Source: Bacillota bacterium
GTDB lineage: Bacteria > Bacillota > Clostridia > Lachnospirales > Cellulosilyticaceae
Assembly (NCBI GenBank): GCA_023410675.1
Contig: JAEYPM010000025.1
Location: 1 to 21,143, forward strand
Length of the DNA: 21,143 bases
Direction of reading: 5' to 3'
Part shown: in pieces, positions 7,615 through 16,298 of the stretch
How positions within the stretch are numbered: the stretch's first letter is position 1
Layout: every line of letters starts with the position of its first letter
Program-made: the position numbers and the translations under genes
The notes under the pieces: generated by a model
What the model saw: the letters and a program-made list of their open reading frames with translations, nothing else
Databases searched by the model: none
Told to the model about the DNA's origin: nothing

Positions 7615-9267
7615 ATGGGAACAAAAAAACACAGTCAAACAGTATTAGAAGGAGCTATGATATTAGGTGCCGCCGCTTTTTTAAGTAAGGTTATAGGATT
7701 ATTATACCGTATTCCTATGACTAATATCTTGGGAGATATTGGAAATAGCTATTATAGCAATGCCTATGATATATATGTAGTTATTATCACAATATCTGCT
7801 GTAGGGCTACCAGCTGCTATTTCTAAGTTGGTCGCTGAAAGAATTGCTGTAAAGGCATATAAAGAGGCTCATAGGGTTTATAAAATAGCCCTTACTTATT
7901 CAACATTAGTAGCAATGATTCTCGCAATAAGTATGTGGTTAGGTGCAGATATTATGTCTACACTATTTTTCAAATCAAAGGATGTTGCACTGCCAATAAA
8001 GGCTTTGGCACCAACTGTAGTTATTGTTACAATGATGGCAGCTATGAGGGGATATTTTCAAGGAATGAGGAATATGACACCAACGGCTGTTTCACAGATT
8101 GTTGAGCAGATAGTTAATGCTTTATTTAGTGTTATATTAGCTTATGCATTTGTTAATAAGGGCTTAGTTGAAGCTGCAACGGGCAGTACAGTGGGTACTG
8201 GAATTGGAGCATTTGCTGGCTTTATGATCGTATTGTTTGTATATTATAAAATGAGACATAAAATAAAAAAAATGATGAAAAGTAATCAGCAGCATGAACA
8301 TGAGACTGTTCAAAGTATTCTTAGAAAAATATTAATCACTACTATACCTATTATTATTAGCACATCTATTTTTGCTATTATAACAGCACTAGATGCAACT
8401 ATGATTTATCACATTTTGCCTAATACAATAGATAGGATGAGAGATGAAAATTTACTTAGAACATTACCCCTTTATGAAGCTCATAGATTAAGTACTCAAG
8501 ACATTGTTAATTCACTTAAAGGACAATACGCAGGGAAATATCTTCCAATCATTAATGTGCCCGTAGCACTTATTTTATCATTGGGGATGGCAGCGACACC
8601 AACTATTGCAGCCTCTATGGCAGTCAATGACTATAAAGAAGTTAGAAAAAAGACAAAGATGATTTTAAAAGTTGGGATGCTTATTGCAGCCCCTGCTGCA
8701 GTGGGATTGACTTTTTTTGCTAAATATATTATTGGTTTTATTTTTTCGAAAACACCACTTGGGGGAGAACTACTAGCTTATGGTTCGATAGCTGTTATTT
8801 TTATTACACTGGCACAACTTACAACAGGAATATTACAAGGAATGGGAAAGCAGCATATTCCCACTATCCACTCTGTGATTGCATGTGTTGTAAAGATTAT
8901 CGTTAACTTTATTTTGCTTAAAACAACAAATTTGCATATATTTAGTGTAATACATAGTACTACGTTATGTTATTGTGTTTACGCAGTGCTTAATATGCTC
9001 TATCTTAAAAAGTGTATTAGAATTCGTTACAATCTAAAGGTATTAGTGATAAAACCAATGTTTTCAGCTTTGCTTATGGGTGGTATTTCTTTTGGAATAT
9101 TTAAAGTGCTTCAATTAGTCATTAGGAGTAACAAGATATGTCTTCTTATTGTCATTCCTATCGCTATTATTCTATATGTGAGCATTGGTATCATAACACA
9201 TACAATAACTAAAAAAGATTTAGAAAATATTCCTGGTGGCAATAAGCTTATTAAGTGGCTTTCTTAG
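7615..9267 (+). CDS. MurJ/SpoVB/YtgP-type polysaccharide flippase (MOP superfamily)
   Basis: The 550-residue polytopic protein begins TVLEGAMILGAAAFLSKVIGLLYRIPMT, the classic start of the PST/SpoVB branch, and has ~14 hydrophobic segments. This family includes B. subtilis SpoVB and YtgP (MurJ), which move lipid-linked cell-wall precursors across the membrane. Other signatures are 'GYFQGMRNMTPTAVSQIVEQ' (about 143-162) and 'QLTTGILQGMGKQHIP' (about 400-416). I cannot tell lipid II from another glycolipid as cargo. The ATG is preceded by TGAGGT, a moderate ribosome binding site. The ~205 bases upstream hold no convincing promoter or RNA structure. It is a single gene, with 225 bases before the next start. 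Confidence 0.88.
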   Translation: MGTKKHSQTVLEGAMILGAAAFLSKVIGLLYRIPMTNILGDIGNSYYSNAYDIYVVIITISAVGLPAAISKLVAERIAVKAYKEAHRVYKIALTYSTLVAMILAISMWLGADIMSTLFFKSKDVALPIKALAPTVVIVTMMAAMRGYFQGMRNMTPTAVSQIVEQIVNALFSVILAYAFVNKGLVEAATGSTVGTGIGAFAGFMIVLFVYYKMRHKIKKMMKSNQQHEHETVQSILRKILITTIPIIISTSIFAIITALDATMIYHILPNTIDRMRDENLLRTLPLYEAHRLSTQDIVNSLKGQYAGKYLPIINVPVALILSLGMAATPTIAASMAVNDYKEVRKKTKMILKVGMLIAAPAAVGLTFFAKYIIGFIFSKTPLGGELLAYGSIAVIFITLAQLTTGILQGMGKQHIPTIHSVIACVVKIIVNFILLKTTNLHIFSVIHSTTLCYCVYAVLNMLYLKKCIRIRYNLKVLVIKPMFSALLMGGISFGIFKVLQLVIRSNKICLLIVIPIAIILYVSIGIITHTITKKDLENIPGGNKLIKWLS

Positions 9268-9492
9268 ATGTAAAATCTATAGTATAGCAACATAAATATT
9301 TTTCCCACTCACCAACTTATAAAATGCACATTATAGAAAATAGAAATTAAATGATATTCTGTGAACACAATAAAGTGATTCTTAAGCATAAGTCATGTAT
9401 TTGCGTTGTTTTTCTGTATAACATGTATAAAAATTTTTTATTTAGTCCATAATCTAAATATAAATTTTATTGCATATAAAGAAGGGAATACT

Positions 9493-10128
9493 ATGCTTAC
9501 AAAAAAACAATATTTATCTATGCTTATCACTACGGTGGTTGTTTTTATAAGTGCTTTTAGTTTTTTTTATAGAAATCTAAATCGTAATATTGTTACTTTA
9601 GAAAATACACAAGAAGCTATGCAAAAAGAAGATAAAAAAGACACAAATGCAGTAACTCAAGAAAATGTAACTGACCTTGCAAAACAAGAAGATGAGCAAA
9701 TGATTCTTCCGACTACTAAGATTGATATGAATATAGTAGATAGTGAAGACAACATATTAAGTGTTGCACAAGTGGATCCTATTTCACTGCTTAGTTTTTC
9801 AAAAAAGGATATAGAAAAGTACTTTCTAGATTATGAGATAGTAGAATTTAGTAGTGATAAAGTATCACTTAAGAAAGTTATTGAGCAAGATGAAAGTACA
9901 AAGGAGTATAGGTTAGGAACCAAAGATGACAAGGTTTGTATTGTTACTTATGATATCAATAGTCAACTAAAAAAGTATATTCCTTTAGATTTATCTGTAC
10001 AAGCTATATCAGCATATTTATATAATCAGCTTTTGACAGAGAATATTGTGCTGACAAAAGAACAAAAAAATATTTTACAGGAATCACCTTATTATATTGA
10101 AGAAATACTACAAAATATAGAGGAATGA
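9493..10128 (+). CDS. Single-pass membrane protein resembling a BofC C-terminal domain protein
   Basis: I chose ATG 9493 because GAAGGGA precedes it; the frame stays open upstream to 9406, but that extension has no ribosome binding site. This gives 211 residues: one membrane helix (about 9-27), a Gln/Glu/Lys-rich linker (35-65), and a folded domain from about 85. The strand pattern 'KEYRLGTKDDKVCIVTYD' followed by helices resembles the BofC C-terminal domain, and BofC regulates SpoIVB in sporulation of Bacillus. The similarity is recognised by pattern only. Other possibilities are unassigned clostridial envelope proteins. The stop codon lies inside the first arm of its terminator. Confidence 0.6.
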   Translation: MLTKKQYLSMLITTVVVFISAFSFFYRNLNRNIVTLENTQEAMQKEDKKDTNAVTQENVTDLAKQEDEQMILPTTKIDMNIVDSEDNILSVAQVDPISLLSFSKKDIEKYFLDYEIVEFSSDKVSLKKVIEQDESTKEYRLGTKDDKVCIVTYDINSQLKKYIPLDLSVQAISAYLYNQLLTENIVLTKEQKNILQESPYYIEEILQNIEE

Positions 10129-10159
10129 AAGACTGCGATGGCTTCAGCAGTCTTTCTTT
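10127..10159 (+). terminator. Rho-independent terminator overlapping the stop codon of the BofC-like gene
   Basis: GAAAGACTGC (10127-10136) and GCAGTCTTTC (10147-10156) form a perfect 10-bp stem around a 10-base loop with a short T-tract. The first two bases of the stem are the last two of the TGA stop. Confidence 0.8.
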
Positions 10160-10240
10160 AAGAAGTTTTTTGTATTGCTAAGTCTACCTAAATAACTAAT
10201 GCTTCATGATGATCGTTTTGCATGAGAGAGGATTGATAAA

Positions 10241-11461
10241 ATGAATATAATTGTTGTTGGCGGTGGAGCTTCGGGTATTATTGCTGCAATAACAGCAGCA
10301 AAGAACGGAGCCAATGTAACTGTTCTAGAAAGGCTAAATAGAATAGGCAAAAAAATATTAGTGACAGGCAATGGCAGATGTAACATAACAAACCTCGAGA
10401 TTGATAAAAAATATTATCATACGCATTCAAATGCAAATTTTTCATATCCATTAGAAAAGTTTGGATATAAGGAGACCATAGAATTTTTCGAAAAATTAGG
10501 GATGATGCCCTTGATAGAAGGAACCAGAGTATATCCCTTATCTGAGCAGGCATCGAGTATTTTAGATATATTAAGAATGCAGTTAGAACATTTAAAAGTA
10601 GAAGTGATAACAGATACTAAAGTTATTGCTATTAGTAAAATTAAGAATACTTTTACTATAAAAACTCAAACTGAAAATACATATCGAGCAGATAGAGTTA
10701 TCGTTGCTACTGGTGGAATGGCAGCTCCTAGTTTAGGATGCGATTCAGTAGGGTATAACATTTTAAGGCAACTAGATCATAGCATTACACCAATATATCC
10801 TACACTGGTTCATATGATATCTTTAGAGCGTTATTGCAAAATGATGCAGGGTTCTAAGTTAAAAGGAGAAGTATCTATTTTTGTAGACAATGAGCTTATT
10901 AAAAAAGAAAATGGAGAGATTCTTTTTACAGAAGATGGATTGTCAGGTCCTCCAATTTTTCAATTAAGCAGAATAGCAGCTAAGGCTAAAGAAGAAAAAA
11001 GAAGATGTCATATTAAATTAGATTTATTTCCCAATATAAGTTTTGAAGAAATAGTATCTCTTATATATAATCGTATTGAACAGCATCCTCAAAAAACAGT
11101 TGAAGAAATGTTCCTAGGATGGATTCATAAGAGAATGATTATTGCTCTTTTAAAAAAGTCAAAAATAGATGCTGTTACTATGCCCTGTGAAAATTTAGAG
11201 TATGTGCAAATAGAAGAAATGGCTAGAAATATAAAAACTTTTGAATTTAAAATAGATGGGACAAGAGGATTTAAGTTTGCTCAAGCAACAGCAGGAGGAA
11301 TCAGTTTAGAAGATATCAACCTAAATACAATGGAATCTAAAAGGGTAAAAGGGCTTTATGTTGTTGGAGAAATATTAGACGTAGATGGAGATTGCGGAGG
11401 CTACAACTTACAATGGGCATGGTCTTCAGGTTATTTAGCAGGACTAAATGCATCATGCTAA
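10241..11461 (+). CDS. HI0933-family FAD/NAD(P)-dependent oxidoreductase
   Basis: The 406-residue flavoprotein has the N-terminal dinucleotide motif GGGASG (7-12), the family hallmark GKKILVTGNGRCNITN (about 35-50), and the C-terminal FAD-closing segment EILDVDGDCGGYNLQWAW. These define the HI0933/YhiN family (which includes BaiN, proposed to reduce bile acid intermediates); the natural substrate of most members is unknown. The length is normal. The start ATG has GAGAGAGGA upstream. It is followed after 24 bases by another flavoprotein of a different family, and the two likely form one transcript. No signal peptide, so it is cytoplasmic. Confidence 0.92.
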   Translation: MNIIVVGGGASGIIAAITAAKNGANVTVLERLNRIGKKILVTGNGRCNITNLEIDKKYYHTHSNANFSYPLEKFGYKETIEFFEKLGMMPLIEGTRVYPLSEQASSILDILRMQLEHLKVEVITDTKVIAISKIKNTFTIKTQTENTYRADRVIVATGGMAAPSLGCDSVGYNILRQLDHSITPIYPTLVHMISLERYCKMMQGSKLKGEVSIFVDNELIKKENGEILFTEDGLSGPPIFQLSRIAAKAKEEKRRCHIKLDLFPNISFEEIVSLIYNRIEQHPQKTVEEMFLGWIHKRMIIALLKKSKIDAVTMPCENLEYVQIEEMARNIKTFEFKIDGTRGFKFAQATAGGISLEDINLNTMESKRVKGLYVVGEILDVDGDCGGYNLQWAWSSGYLAGLNASC

Positions 11462-11485
11462 AAAATAAGATGGGACGGGTGAATA

Positions 11486-13078
11486 GTGTTAAGAGTTACA
11501 GAAATTAAGAGACAGCTGAATGAAGATGAGTGTAGTTTAAAGAAAAAAATAGCTAAAAAGTTAGGCATATTAGAAGGAGACATCTTAGAATATGTGCTTG
11601 TAAAGGAAGCGATTGATGCAAGGAAGAAAAATGCTATTGTTTTCACATATACTGTTGATGTTAGAACGACTAAGGATGAAATATTATTAAAGAAATATCC
11701 AAGTTATAAGGCACCTGACTATAGGTATAAGTATGTCGTAAGGGGTAACCAACAGCTTAGGACAAGACCTGTTGTCGTTGGAACAGGGCCTTGCGGCCTT
11801 TTTGCTGCACTTATTCTAGCAGAAATGGGCTACCGTCCTATTGTACTAGAAAGAGGAAAAGATGTAGATAATCGAGTCAAGGATGTTATGAAGTTTTGGG
11901 AAAAAGGAATATTGGACCAAGAGTCTAATGTTCAATTTGGAGAAGGTGGTGCTGGAACTTTTTCTGATGGTAAATTGACTACACAAATTAAAAATAGCAG
12001 ATGTAAAAAGGTTCTTGAAGAATTTGTAGAATCAGGTGCTCCTAGTGAAATATTATATAAGAATAAGCCCCACATAGGTACAGATGTATTAAGAAATGTA
12101 GTAAAAAATATTAGACAAAAAATAGTCACACTAGGTGGAGAGATCAGATTTTTATCTCGTATTACAGACATTCATATGGAAAATAACAAAGTAAAGAGTA
12201 TAGTAGTCAATGACAAGGAGATTATTGAAACAGAAATATGTATTCTTGCTATTGGACATAGTGCACGGGACACCTTTTCGATGCTTCATGAAAAAGGTGT
12301 AAATATGAGTCAAAAGCCTTTTTCTATTGGCATGAGAATAGAACATTTGCAAGAATGGATAAATAAGGCCCAGTATGGAGAGGGAAAAAATAATGAGCTA
12401 TTAGGAGCAGCAGACTATAAATTAGTTCATCATGCCAAGAACGGACGCACAGTTTATAGCTTTTGCATGTGCCCTGGAGGTTATGTTATTGCTTCAGCTT
12501 CAGAAAATGATAGTGTGGTTACAAATGGAATGAGTGAACATCTTAGAGATGGTATAAATGCCAATAGTGCAATTTTAGTTAATGTAGGCCCGAGTGATTT
12601 TATAGGTGATAGTCCACTAGCAGGTATGGAATTGCAAAGAACCTTTGAGAAGCTTGCATTTGTTTTAGGAGAAAAGACTTATAAGGCACCTGTTCAACGG
12701 GTAGAAGATTTTTTGAAGAATACGGTAACAACAGAAATAGGCATAGTAAAACCCACATATTTTCCAGGTGTTGTGCCTACCAATATTAGAGAAAAGCTAC
12801 CACAATATATGCAAGAGGCATTGGTAGAAGCTCTGAAAGAATTTGGTAAAAAAGTAGTAGGTTTCGATCATCCAGATGCATTACTTACTGGATTTGAAAC
12901 GAGGAGCTCATCACCAGTTAGGATTGAACGCGATAGTGAATATCAAAGCAATATAACAGGCGTATATCCAGCAGGAGAAGGAGCAGGTTATGCTGGAGGC
13001 ATAACTTCAGCAGCTGTAGATGGTATTGAAGTAGCAGAAGCAATTGTTAAAATGTACAGTAATTCTTTTATTCAATAA
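11486..13078 (+). CDS. COG2509-family FAD-dependent dehydrogenase
   Basis: The 530-residue product has an N-terminal domain of ~90 residues without a flavin motif (LRVTEIKRQLNEDE...), then VVVGTGPCGLFAALILAEMG (about 97-116), the GxGxxG FAD site. Further hallmarks are QFGEGGAGTFSDGKLTT (about 151-167), GMRIEHLQEWIN, and the C-terminal GVYPAGEGAGYAGGITSAAVDG. These match the 'uncharacterised FAD-dependent dehydrogenase' family (COG2509), widely conserved in Firmicutes with no known substrate. The start is GTG at 11486; its ribosome binding site is weak (GGGACGGGTGA), consistent with translation coupled to the gene 24 bases upstream. No own promoter is seen. Confidence 0.9.
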   Translation: MLRVTEIKRQLNEDECSLKKKIAKKLGILEGDILEYVLVKEAIDARKKNAIVFTYTVDVRTTKDEILLKKYPSYKAPDYRYKYVVRGNQQLRTRPVVVGTGPCGLFAALILAEMGYRPIVLERGKDVDNRVKDVMKFWEKGILDQESNVQFGEGGAGTFSDGKLTTQIKNSRCKKVLEEFVESGAPSEILYKNKPHIGTDVLRNVVKNIRQKIVTLGGEIRFLSRITDIHMENNKVKSIVVNDKEIIETEICILAIGHSARDTFSMLHEKGVNMSQKPFSIGMRIEHLQEWINKAQYGEGKNNELLGAADYKLVHHAKNGRTVYSFCMCPGGYVIASASENDSVVTNGMSEHLRDGINANSAILVNVGPSDFIGDSPLAGMELQRTFEKLAFVLGEKTYKAPVQRVEDFLKNTVTTEIGIVKPTYFPGVVPTNIREKLPQYMQEALVEALKEFGKKVVGFDHPDALLTGFETRSSSPVRIERDSEYQSNITGVYPAGEGAGYAGGITSAAVDGIEVAEAIVKMYSNSFIQ

Positions 13079-13171
13079 TTTTTATTATCATGTGTTTTAA
13101 ATATGCATTTTATATGAATTTTAATATAATTTTTATGATATGTTTTTTATAATGTATTTATATTATATAGC

Positions 13172-13201
13172 TTGATAGTTTGCAAATTTAAGTTGTATAC
13201 T
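13172..13201 (+). promoter_or_regulatory. Promoter of the HisJ-type phosphatase gene
   Basis: TTGATA (13172-13177) and TATACT (13196-13201), each five of six, are 18 bases apart. Transcription would start near 13208, giving a leader of ~34 bases with the ribosome binding site AAGGAGGTG at 13226-13234. Confidence 0.55.
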
Positions 13202-13241
13202 TAGAGCGTATCGTTTCTTGCAAATAAGGAGGTGTAGAAAA

Positions 13242-14048
13242 ATGTACAAGGCAGATTATCATATGCATACTGCATTTTCTCCTGATTCAGATGAAAAAAT
13301 AGAGTGCCAAATTGAAGCAGCTATTGAAAAAGGATTTAGTGAAATATGCATAACAGACCATTTTGAAAAGGAACCGAAAGATGGTATAACTCAATTGACT
13401 ATGGATATTGCTCAATATAGTCGTACTGTCAGAAAATACAAAGAGCAGTACAGTAACAAAATTAAAGTTATGCTGGGAATTGAAGTAGACTATGACGAAA
13501 GATATGCATCTGAAATTATAGAGCACATTCAGCAAGAAACATTTGATTTTATTATTTGTTCAACCCATAAATGTGAGGGAGATGATATTTACTATAGAAA
13601 GTTCTTTGAAGCGAAAGAGCAAACAGAGGCTTATCAAAAGTACTTTGAGACAATATATTTTACATTGATAAAATATGATTATTTTGATGTATATGGTCAT
13701 CTAGATTATGTATCAAGATATGGGAATTACAGCAATAAAATTTTAGATGTTCAGAACCACTTAGATATTATTCATGAAATACTCAAAATTATTATCGATA
13801 AAGGGAAGGGGCTAGAAGTCAATACATCTGGGATTAGGTATGGGCTAGGTCACTTTAATCCTCAAATACCTATACTAAAAATGTATTTGGATATGGGAGG
13901 AGAAATTGTTACAATTGGCTCAGATGCTCATAATATAGGGCAAGTAGGGTATTTATGGGAAGAAGCAGCTCATATGCTAAATAATATTGGATTTAAGCAT
14001 TTTGCTACTTTTGAAAATAGAAAACCTCAATTTCATAAGTTCTTATAA
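13242..14048 (+). CDS. Histidinol-phosphatase, HisJ-type PHP-domain
   Basis: The start is ATG 13242 because AAGGAGGTG lies 7 bases before it; upstream in-frame codons overlap that site. The 268-residue PHP protein has the metal-site residues expected of the family: H7/H9 (YHMHTAFSP), D39-H40 (ITDH), E81 (GIEVDYD), H109 (STHKCEG), H153 (GHLDYVSRYG), and D228/H230 (GSDAHN). HisJ-type PHP enzymes hydrolyse histidinol phosphate to histidinol in histidine synthesis. No other his genes are nearby, so substrate is inferred from the family only; another phosphate ester is possible. It is transcribed from its own promoter. Confidence 0.85.
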   Translation: MYKADYHMHTAFSPDSDEKIECQIEAAIEKGFSEICITDHFEKEPKDGITQLTMDIAQYSRTVRKYKEQYSNKIKVMLGIEVDYDERYASEIIEHIQQETFDFIICSTHKCEGDDIYYRKFFEAKEQTEAYQKYFETIYFTLIKYDYFDVYGHLDYVSRYGNYSNKILDVQNHLDIIHEILKIIIDKGKGLEVNTSGIRYGLGHFNPQIPILKMYLDMGGEIVTIGSDAHNIGQVGYLWEEAAHMLNNIGFKHFATFENRKPQFHKFL

Positions 14049-14137
14049 GGCTTGGTTAGTCAAATAGTCTCAAAAGAATGCTCTTATTTTTATTCAATTA
14101 TACCATTATTGTTTATTATAAAAGAAAAGAGGATAAT

Positions 14138-14677
14138 ATGTTACAGGATATAGAAAAAATACTATTCAATGAATCACAATTAGATGAAAAAGTTAAAGAA
14201 TTAGGGAATCAAATTACAAATGATTATAATAATAAAGATCTTATAGTTATTGGTATATTAAAGGGTTCCAACATTTTCATGAGCGATTTAGTTAGGGAAA
14301 TTAATCTTCCTCTACAAATAGATTTTATGGATGTTTCTAGCTATGGAAATGCTACAGAATCTACAGGGGTAGTTAGAATTATTAAGGATTTGGAATGTGC
14401 TATTGATGGAAAGGATATTCTTATTGTCGAGGATATTATTGATAGTGGACTGACGCTTAAATACCTTAAAGATATGCTTCTTAGTAGAAATCCTAAGAGT
14501 ATCAAAATATGCACACTTTTGGATAAACCAACAAGAAGAAAAGAAAAAGTAGTGATTGATTATTTAGGATTTGAAGTACCGGATGAATTTATTGTAGGGT
14601 ATGGCATAGATTATGCAGAAAGGTACAGAAATCTTCCAGTAGTAGCAGTATTAAAAAGATCTGTTTATGAAAAGTAG
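14138..14677 (+). CDS. hpt: Hypoxanthine phosphoribosyltransferase
   Basis: The start is ATG 14138, preceded by AGAGGA; the frame extends upstream without a ribosome binding site. The 179 residues fit Hpt. The PRPP-binding motif ILIVEDIIDSGLTL (94-107) is intact, as are GILKGSNIFMSDLVREI (39-55), which holds the pyrophosphate-binding LKG loop, and DFMDVSSYG (62-70). It converts hypoxanthine and guanine with PRPP to IMP and GMP in purine salvage and is cytoplasmic. It lies 89 bases after the HisJ-type gene and is ended by its own terminator at 14764. No tilS or ftsH neighbour is present, unlike the common Bacillus arrangement. Confidence 0.95.
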   Translation: MLQDIEKILFNESQLDEKVKELGNQITNDYNNKDLIVIGILKGSNIFMSDLVREINLPLQIDFMDVSSYGNATESTGVVRIIKDLECAIDGKDILIVEDIIDSGLTLKYLKDMLLSRNPKSIKICTLLDKPTRRKEKVVIDYLGFEVPDEFIVGYGIDYAERYRNLPVVAVLKRSVYEK

Positions 14678-14763
14678 ATTTTTTAATACATTAAGCGATC
14701 CTTCTATATTCTAGAAATCTATCTTATGTTAATATAAAATGAGTAATTGCTAATATTAAATGG

Positions 14764-14800
14764 AAAAGAATGTCTTATATTATAGAGATGTTCTTTTTTT
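14764..14800 (+). terminator. Rho-independent terminator after hpt
   Basis: Arms 14764-14776 and 14785-14797 pair over 13 positions, including three G-U wobbles, around an 8-base AT loop, and run into a T-tract. It is 86 bases after the hpt stop. Confidence 0.75.
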
Positions 14801-14857
14801 ATGTAAGTATATAATAATATTTTGCAATTTTACAAAGTATAAGGGAGAGGTGATCAT

Positions 14858-15736
14858 GTGAGAAAAGTAGCAATAAGTACATTACTAAAAGAATACTTTG
14901 TCATATTTGTTGGAGCACTATTAATAGCATTAGGTCTTTATTTTTTTTGGGCACCATCACAACTGGCACCAGGAGGAGTTAGTGGACTTGCAGTTGTTAT
15001 AAAAGCATTAATTCCTATAATACCTATAGGTATGATTATACTGTTTTTAGATATAATGATGTTTATATTAGGATTTATTGTACTAGGTAGAAGTTTTGGA
15101 ATTAAAAGTATTGCTTGTAGCATAGAAGTATCTTTATTAATAACTTTATTTGAATATATTGTGCCTGAAATGACGCCATTAAGTAAAGATGTTTTAGTAT
15201 TACTAATTTTCGGAGCATTATTTATAGCAGTAGGGCAAGCTATGGTCTTTAATCTAGGAGCATCATCGGGCGGAACAGATATAATTGCTATGATTATATC
15301 AAAATATCTAAGCTTTAATATAGGAACTTCTCTTATCATAGCAGATTTGCTCGTTGTACTTTTAGCAATAGGAACTTTTGGGATAGAGAAAGGATTATAT
15401 GCTATTTTAGGTGTTGTAATAACAAGTGTTCTTATAGATTATGTGATATCAGGTATATCTGTTCAAAGATATGTAAGCATTATACCTTCACAAAATAAAT
15501 ATTGTAAGGATATTAGCAATTATATCTTAAATGTCTTAGATAGAGGAGCAACTATTTATAAAGCAGAGGGTGCATACAGTAAATATGAAAAGAAGGTGAT
15601 TACTACAGTATTAGATCGAAGGGAGTTTATTGAATTAAAAAGATATATATTTGGCATAGATAGTAATGCTTTTGTTACTGTTCAAAACTTGCACGAAGCG
15701 GTTGGAGAAGGGTTTGGGAGTGACAAAAAAATATAA
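14858..15736 (+). CDS. YitT-family membrane protein (DUF161 + DUF2179)
   Basis: The 292-residue protein has about six hydrophobic segments in the first ~200 residues, including FWAPSQLAPGGVSGLAVVI (29-47) and FNLGASSGGTDIIAMIISKYL (the paired DUF161 halves), then a soluble DUF2179 domain (about 205-285: YVSIIPSQNKYC, RGATIYKAEGAYS, FVTVQNLHEAVG). YitT proteins are widespread in Firmicutes with no settled transport substrate. The start is GTG 14858. An ATG two bases earlier is immediately followed by TGA (ATGTGA), so it cannot start the gene. AGAGGTGAT lies just upstream. It stands alone between the hpt terminator and the cymR-type promoter. Confidence 0.9.
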   Translation: MRKVAISTLLKEYFVIFVGALLIALGLYFFWAPSQLAPGGVSGLAVVIKALIPIIPIGMIILFLDIMMFILGFIVLGRSFGIKSIACSIEVSLLITLFEYIVPEMTPLSKDVLVLLIFGALFIAVGQAMVFNLGASSGGTDIIAMIISKYLSFNIGTSLIIADLLVVLLAIGTFGIEKGLYAILGVVITSVLIDYVISGISVQRYVSIIPSQNKYCKDISNYILNVLDRGATIYKAEGAYSKYEKKVITTVLDRREFIELKRYIFGIDSNAFVTVQNLHEAVGEGFGSDKKI

Positions 15737-15743
15737 ATAAATA

Positions 15744-15772
15744 TTGACTAAAGAAGAAAAATGAATTATTAT
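15744..15772 (+). promoter_or_regulatory. Promoter of the Rrf2-cysK operon
   Basis: TTGACT (15744-15749), a 17-base spacer and TATTAT (15767-15772) give a strong SigA promoter. Just downstream, CATA (15777-15780) and TATG (15790-15793) form an imperfect 17-bp palindrome at the likely transcription start, a plausible autoregulatory operator for the Rrf2 product. The operator call is inference. Confidence 0.65.
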
Positions 15773-15813
15773 TAAACATATAATATTAGTATGAATTTGA
15801 AAGGGGATGGAAA

Positions 15814-16269
15814 ATGAAGATATCTACGAAAGGGCGATATGGACTACGTGCACTTATTGATTTGGCTCTTTGTTATTGTGGAGAACCAGTTGCATTATAT
15901 AGTATTGCCAATAGACAAGGATTATCTGTTAATTATCTTGAGCAAATATTTTCCATGCTAAGGAAAGAAGGTATTGTCAAAAGTATTAAAGGAGCTCAGG
16001 GAGGGTATGTACTAGCAGAAGAGATATCAAAGATTAGAGTGGGGGATATACTTAGAGCTATTGAAGGTGAAATTGTATTAGTTGATGAAAGTATTGATGA
16101 GCTTAAAGTAGATTCTTCTGTAAACTATTTACAACTCTGTATCCAAAAAAATGTATGGGATAAAATAAACGAAAGTATCAATTCTGTTATAGATCATGTT
16201 ACATTAGAAGACTTAGTTAACAAATATAAATTAATGAATACTGAACAACATGATATGTATTATATATAA
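15814..16269 (+). CDS. cymR: Rrf2-family regulator, CymR type
   Basis: The 151-residue protein starts MKISTKGRYGLRALIDLAL, the Rrf2 signature, followed by a winged helix (GLSVNYLEQIFSMLRKEGIVKSIKGAQGGY spread over 36-65). The three-cysteine Fe-S cluster motif of IscR is absent; the central region has a single Cys (C109). That, together with cysK immediately downstream (29 bases), favours CymR, the master repressor of cysteine metabolism in Firmicutes, over IscR or NsrR. In Bacillus and Staphylococcus CymR acts in complex with CysK, which reports O-acetylserine. The gene symbol is therefore tentative. AAAGGGGATG precedes the ATG. Confidence 0.8.
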   Translation: MKISTKGRYGLRALIDLALCYCGEPVALYSIANRQGLSVNYLEQIFSMLRKEGIVKSIKGAQGGYVLAEEISKIRVGDILRAIEGEIVLVDESIDELKVDSSVNYLQLCIQKNVWDKINESINSVIDHVTLEDLVNKYKLMNTEQHDMYYI

Positions 16270-16298
16270 AACAAATAAAATGATTGGGAGGCAATAAA

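Noticed and set aside
9406..9492. Upstream-extended start for the BofC-like gene
   Set aside because: The extra 29 residues have no ribosome binding site and are translated from very AT-rich leader sequence; ATG 9493 is preceded by GAAGGGA and gives a normal N-terminal anchor.
10204..12352. Minus-strand open frames antisense to the two flavoprotein genes
   Set aside because: They lack ribosome binding sites and recognisable domains and mirror strong genes on the other strand.
13079..13241. T-box or histidine-responsive leader before the HisJ-type gene
   Set aside because: The inferred leader is only about 34 bases and no T-box core or terminator hairpin is present.
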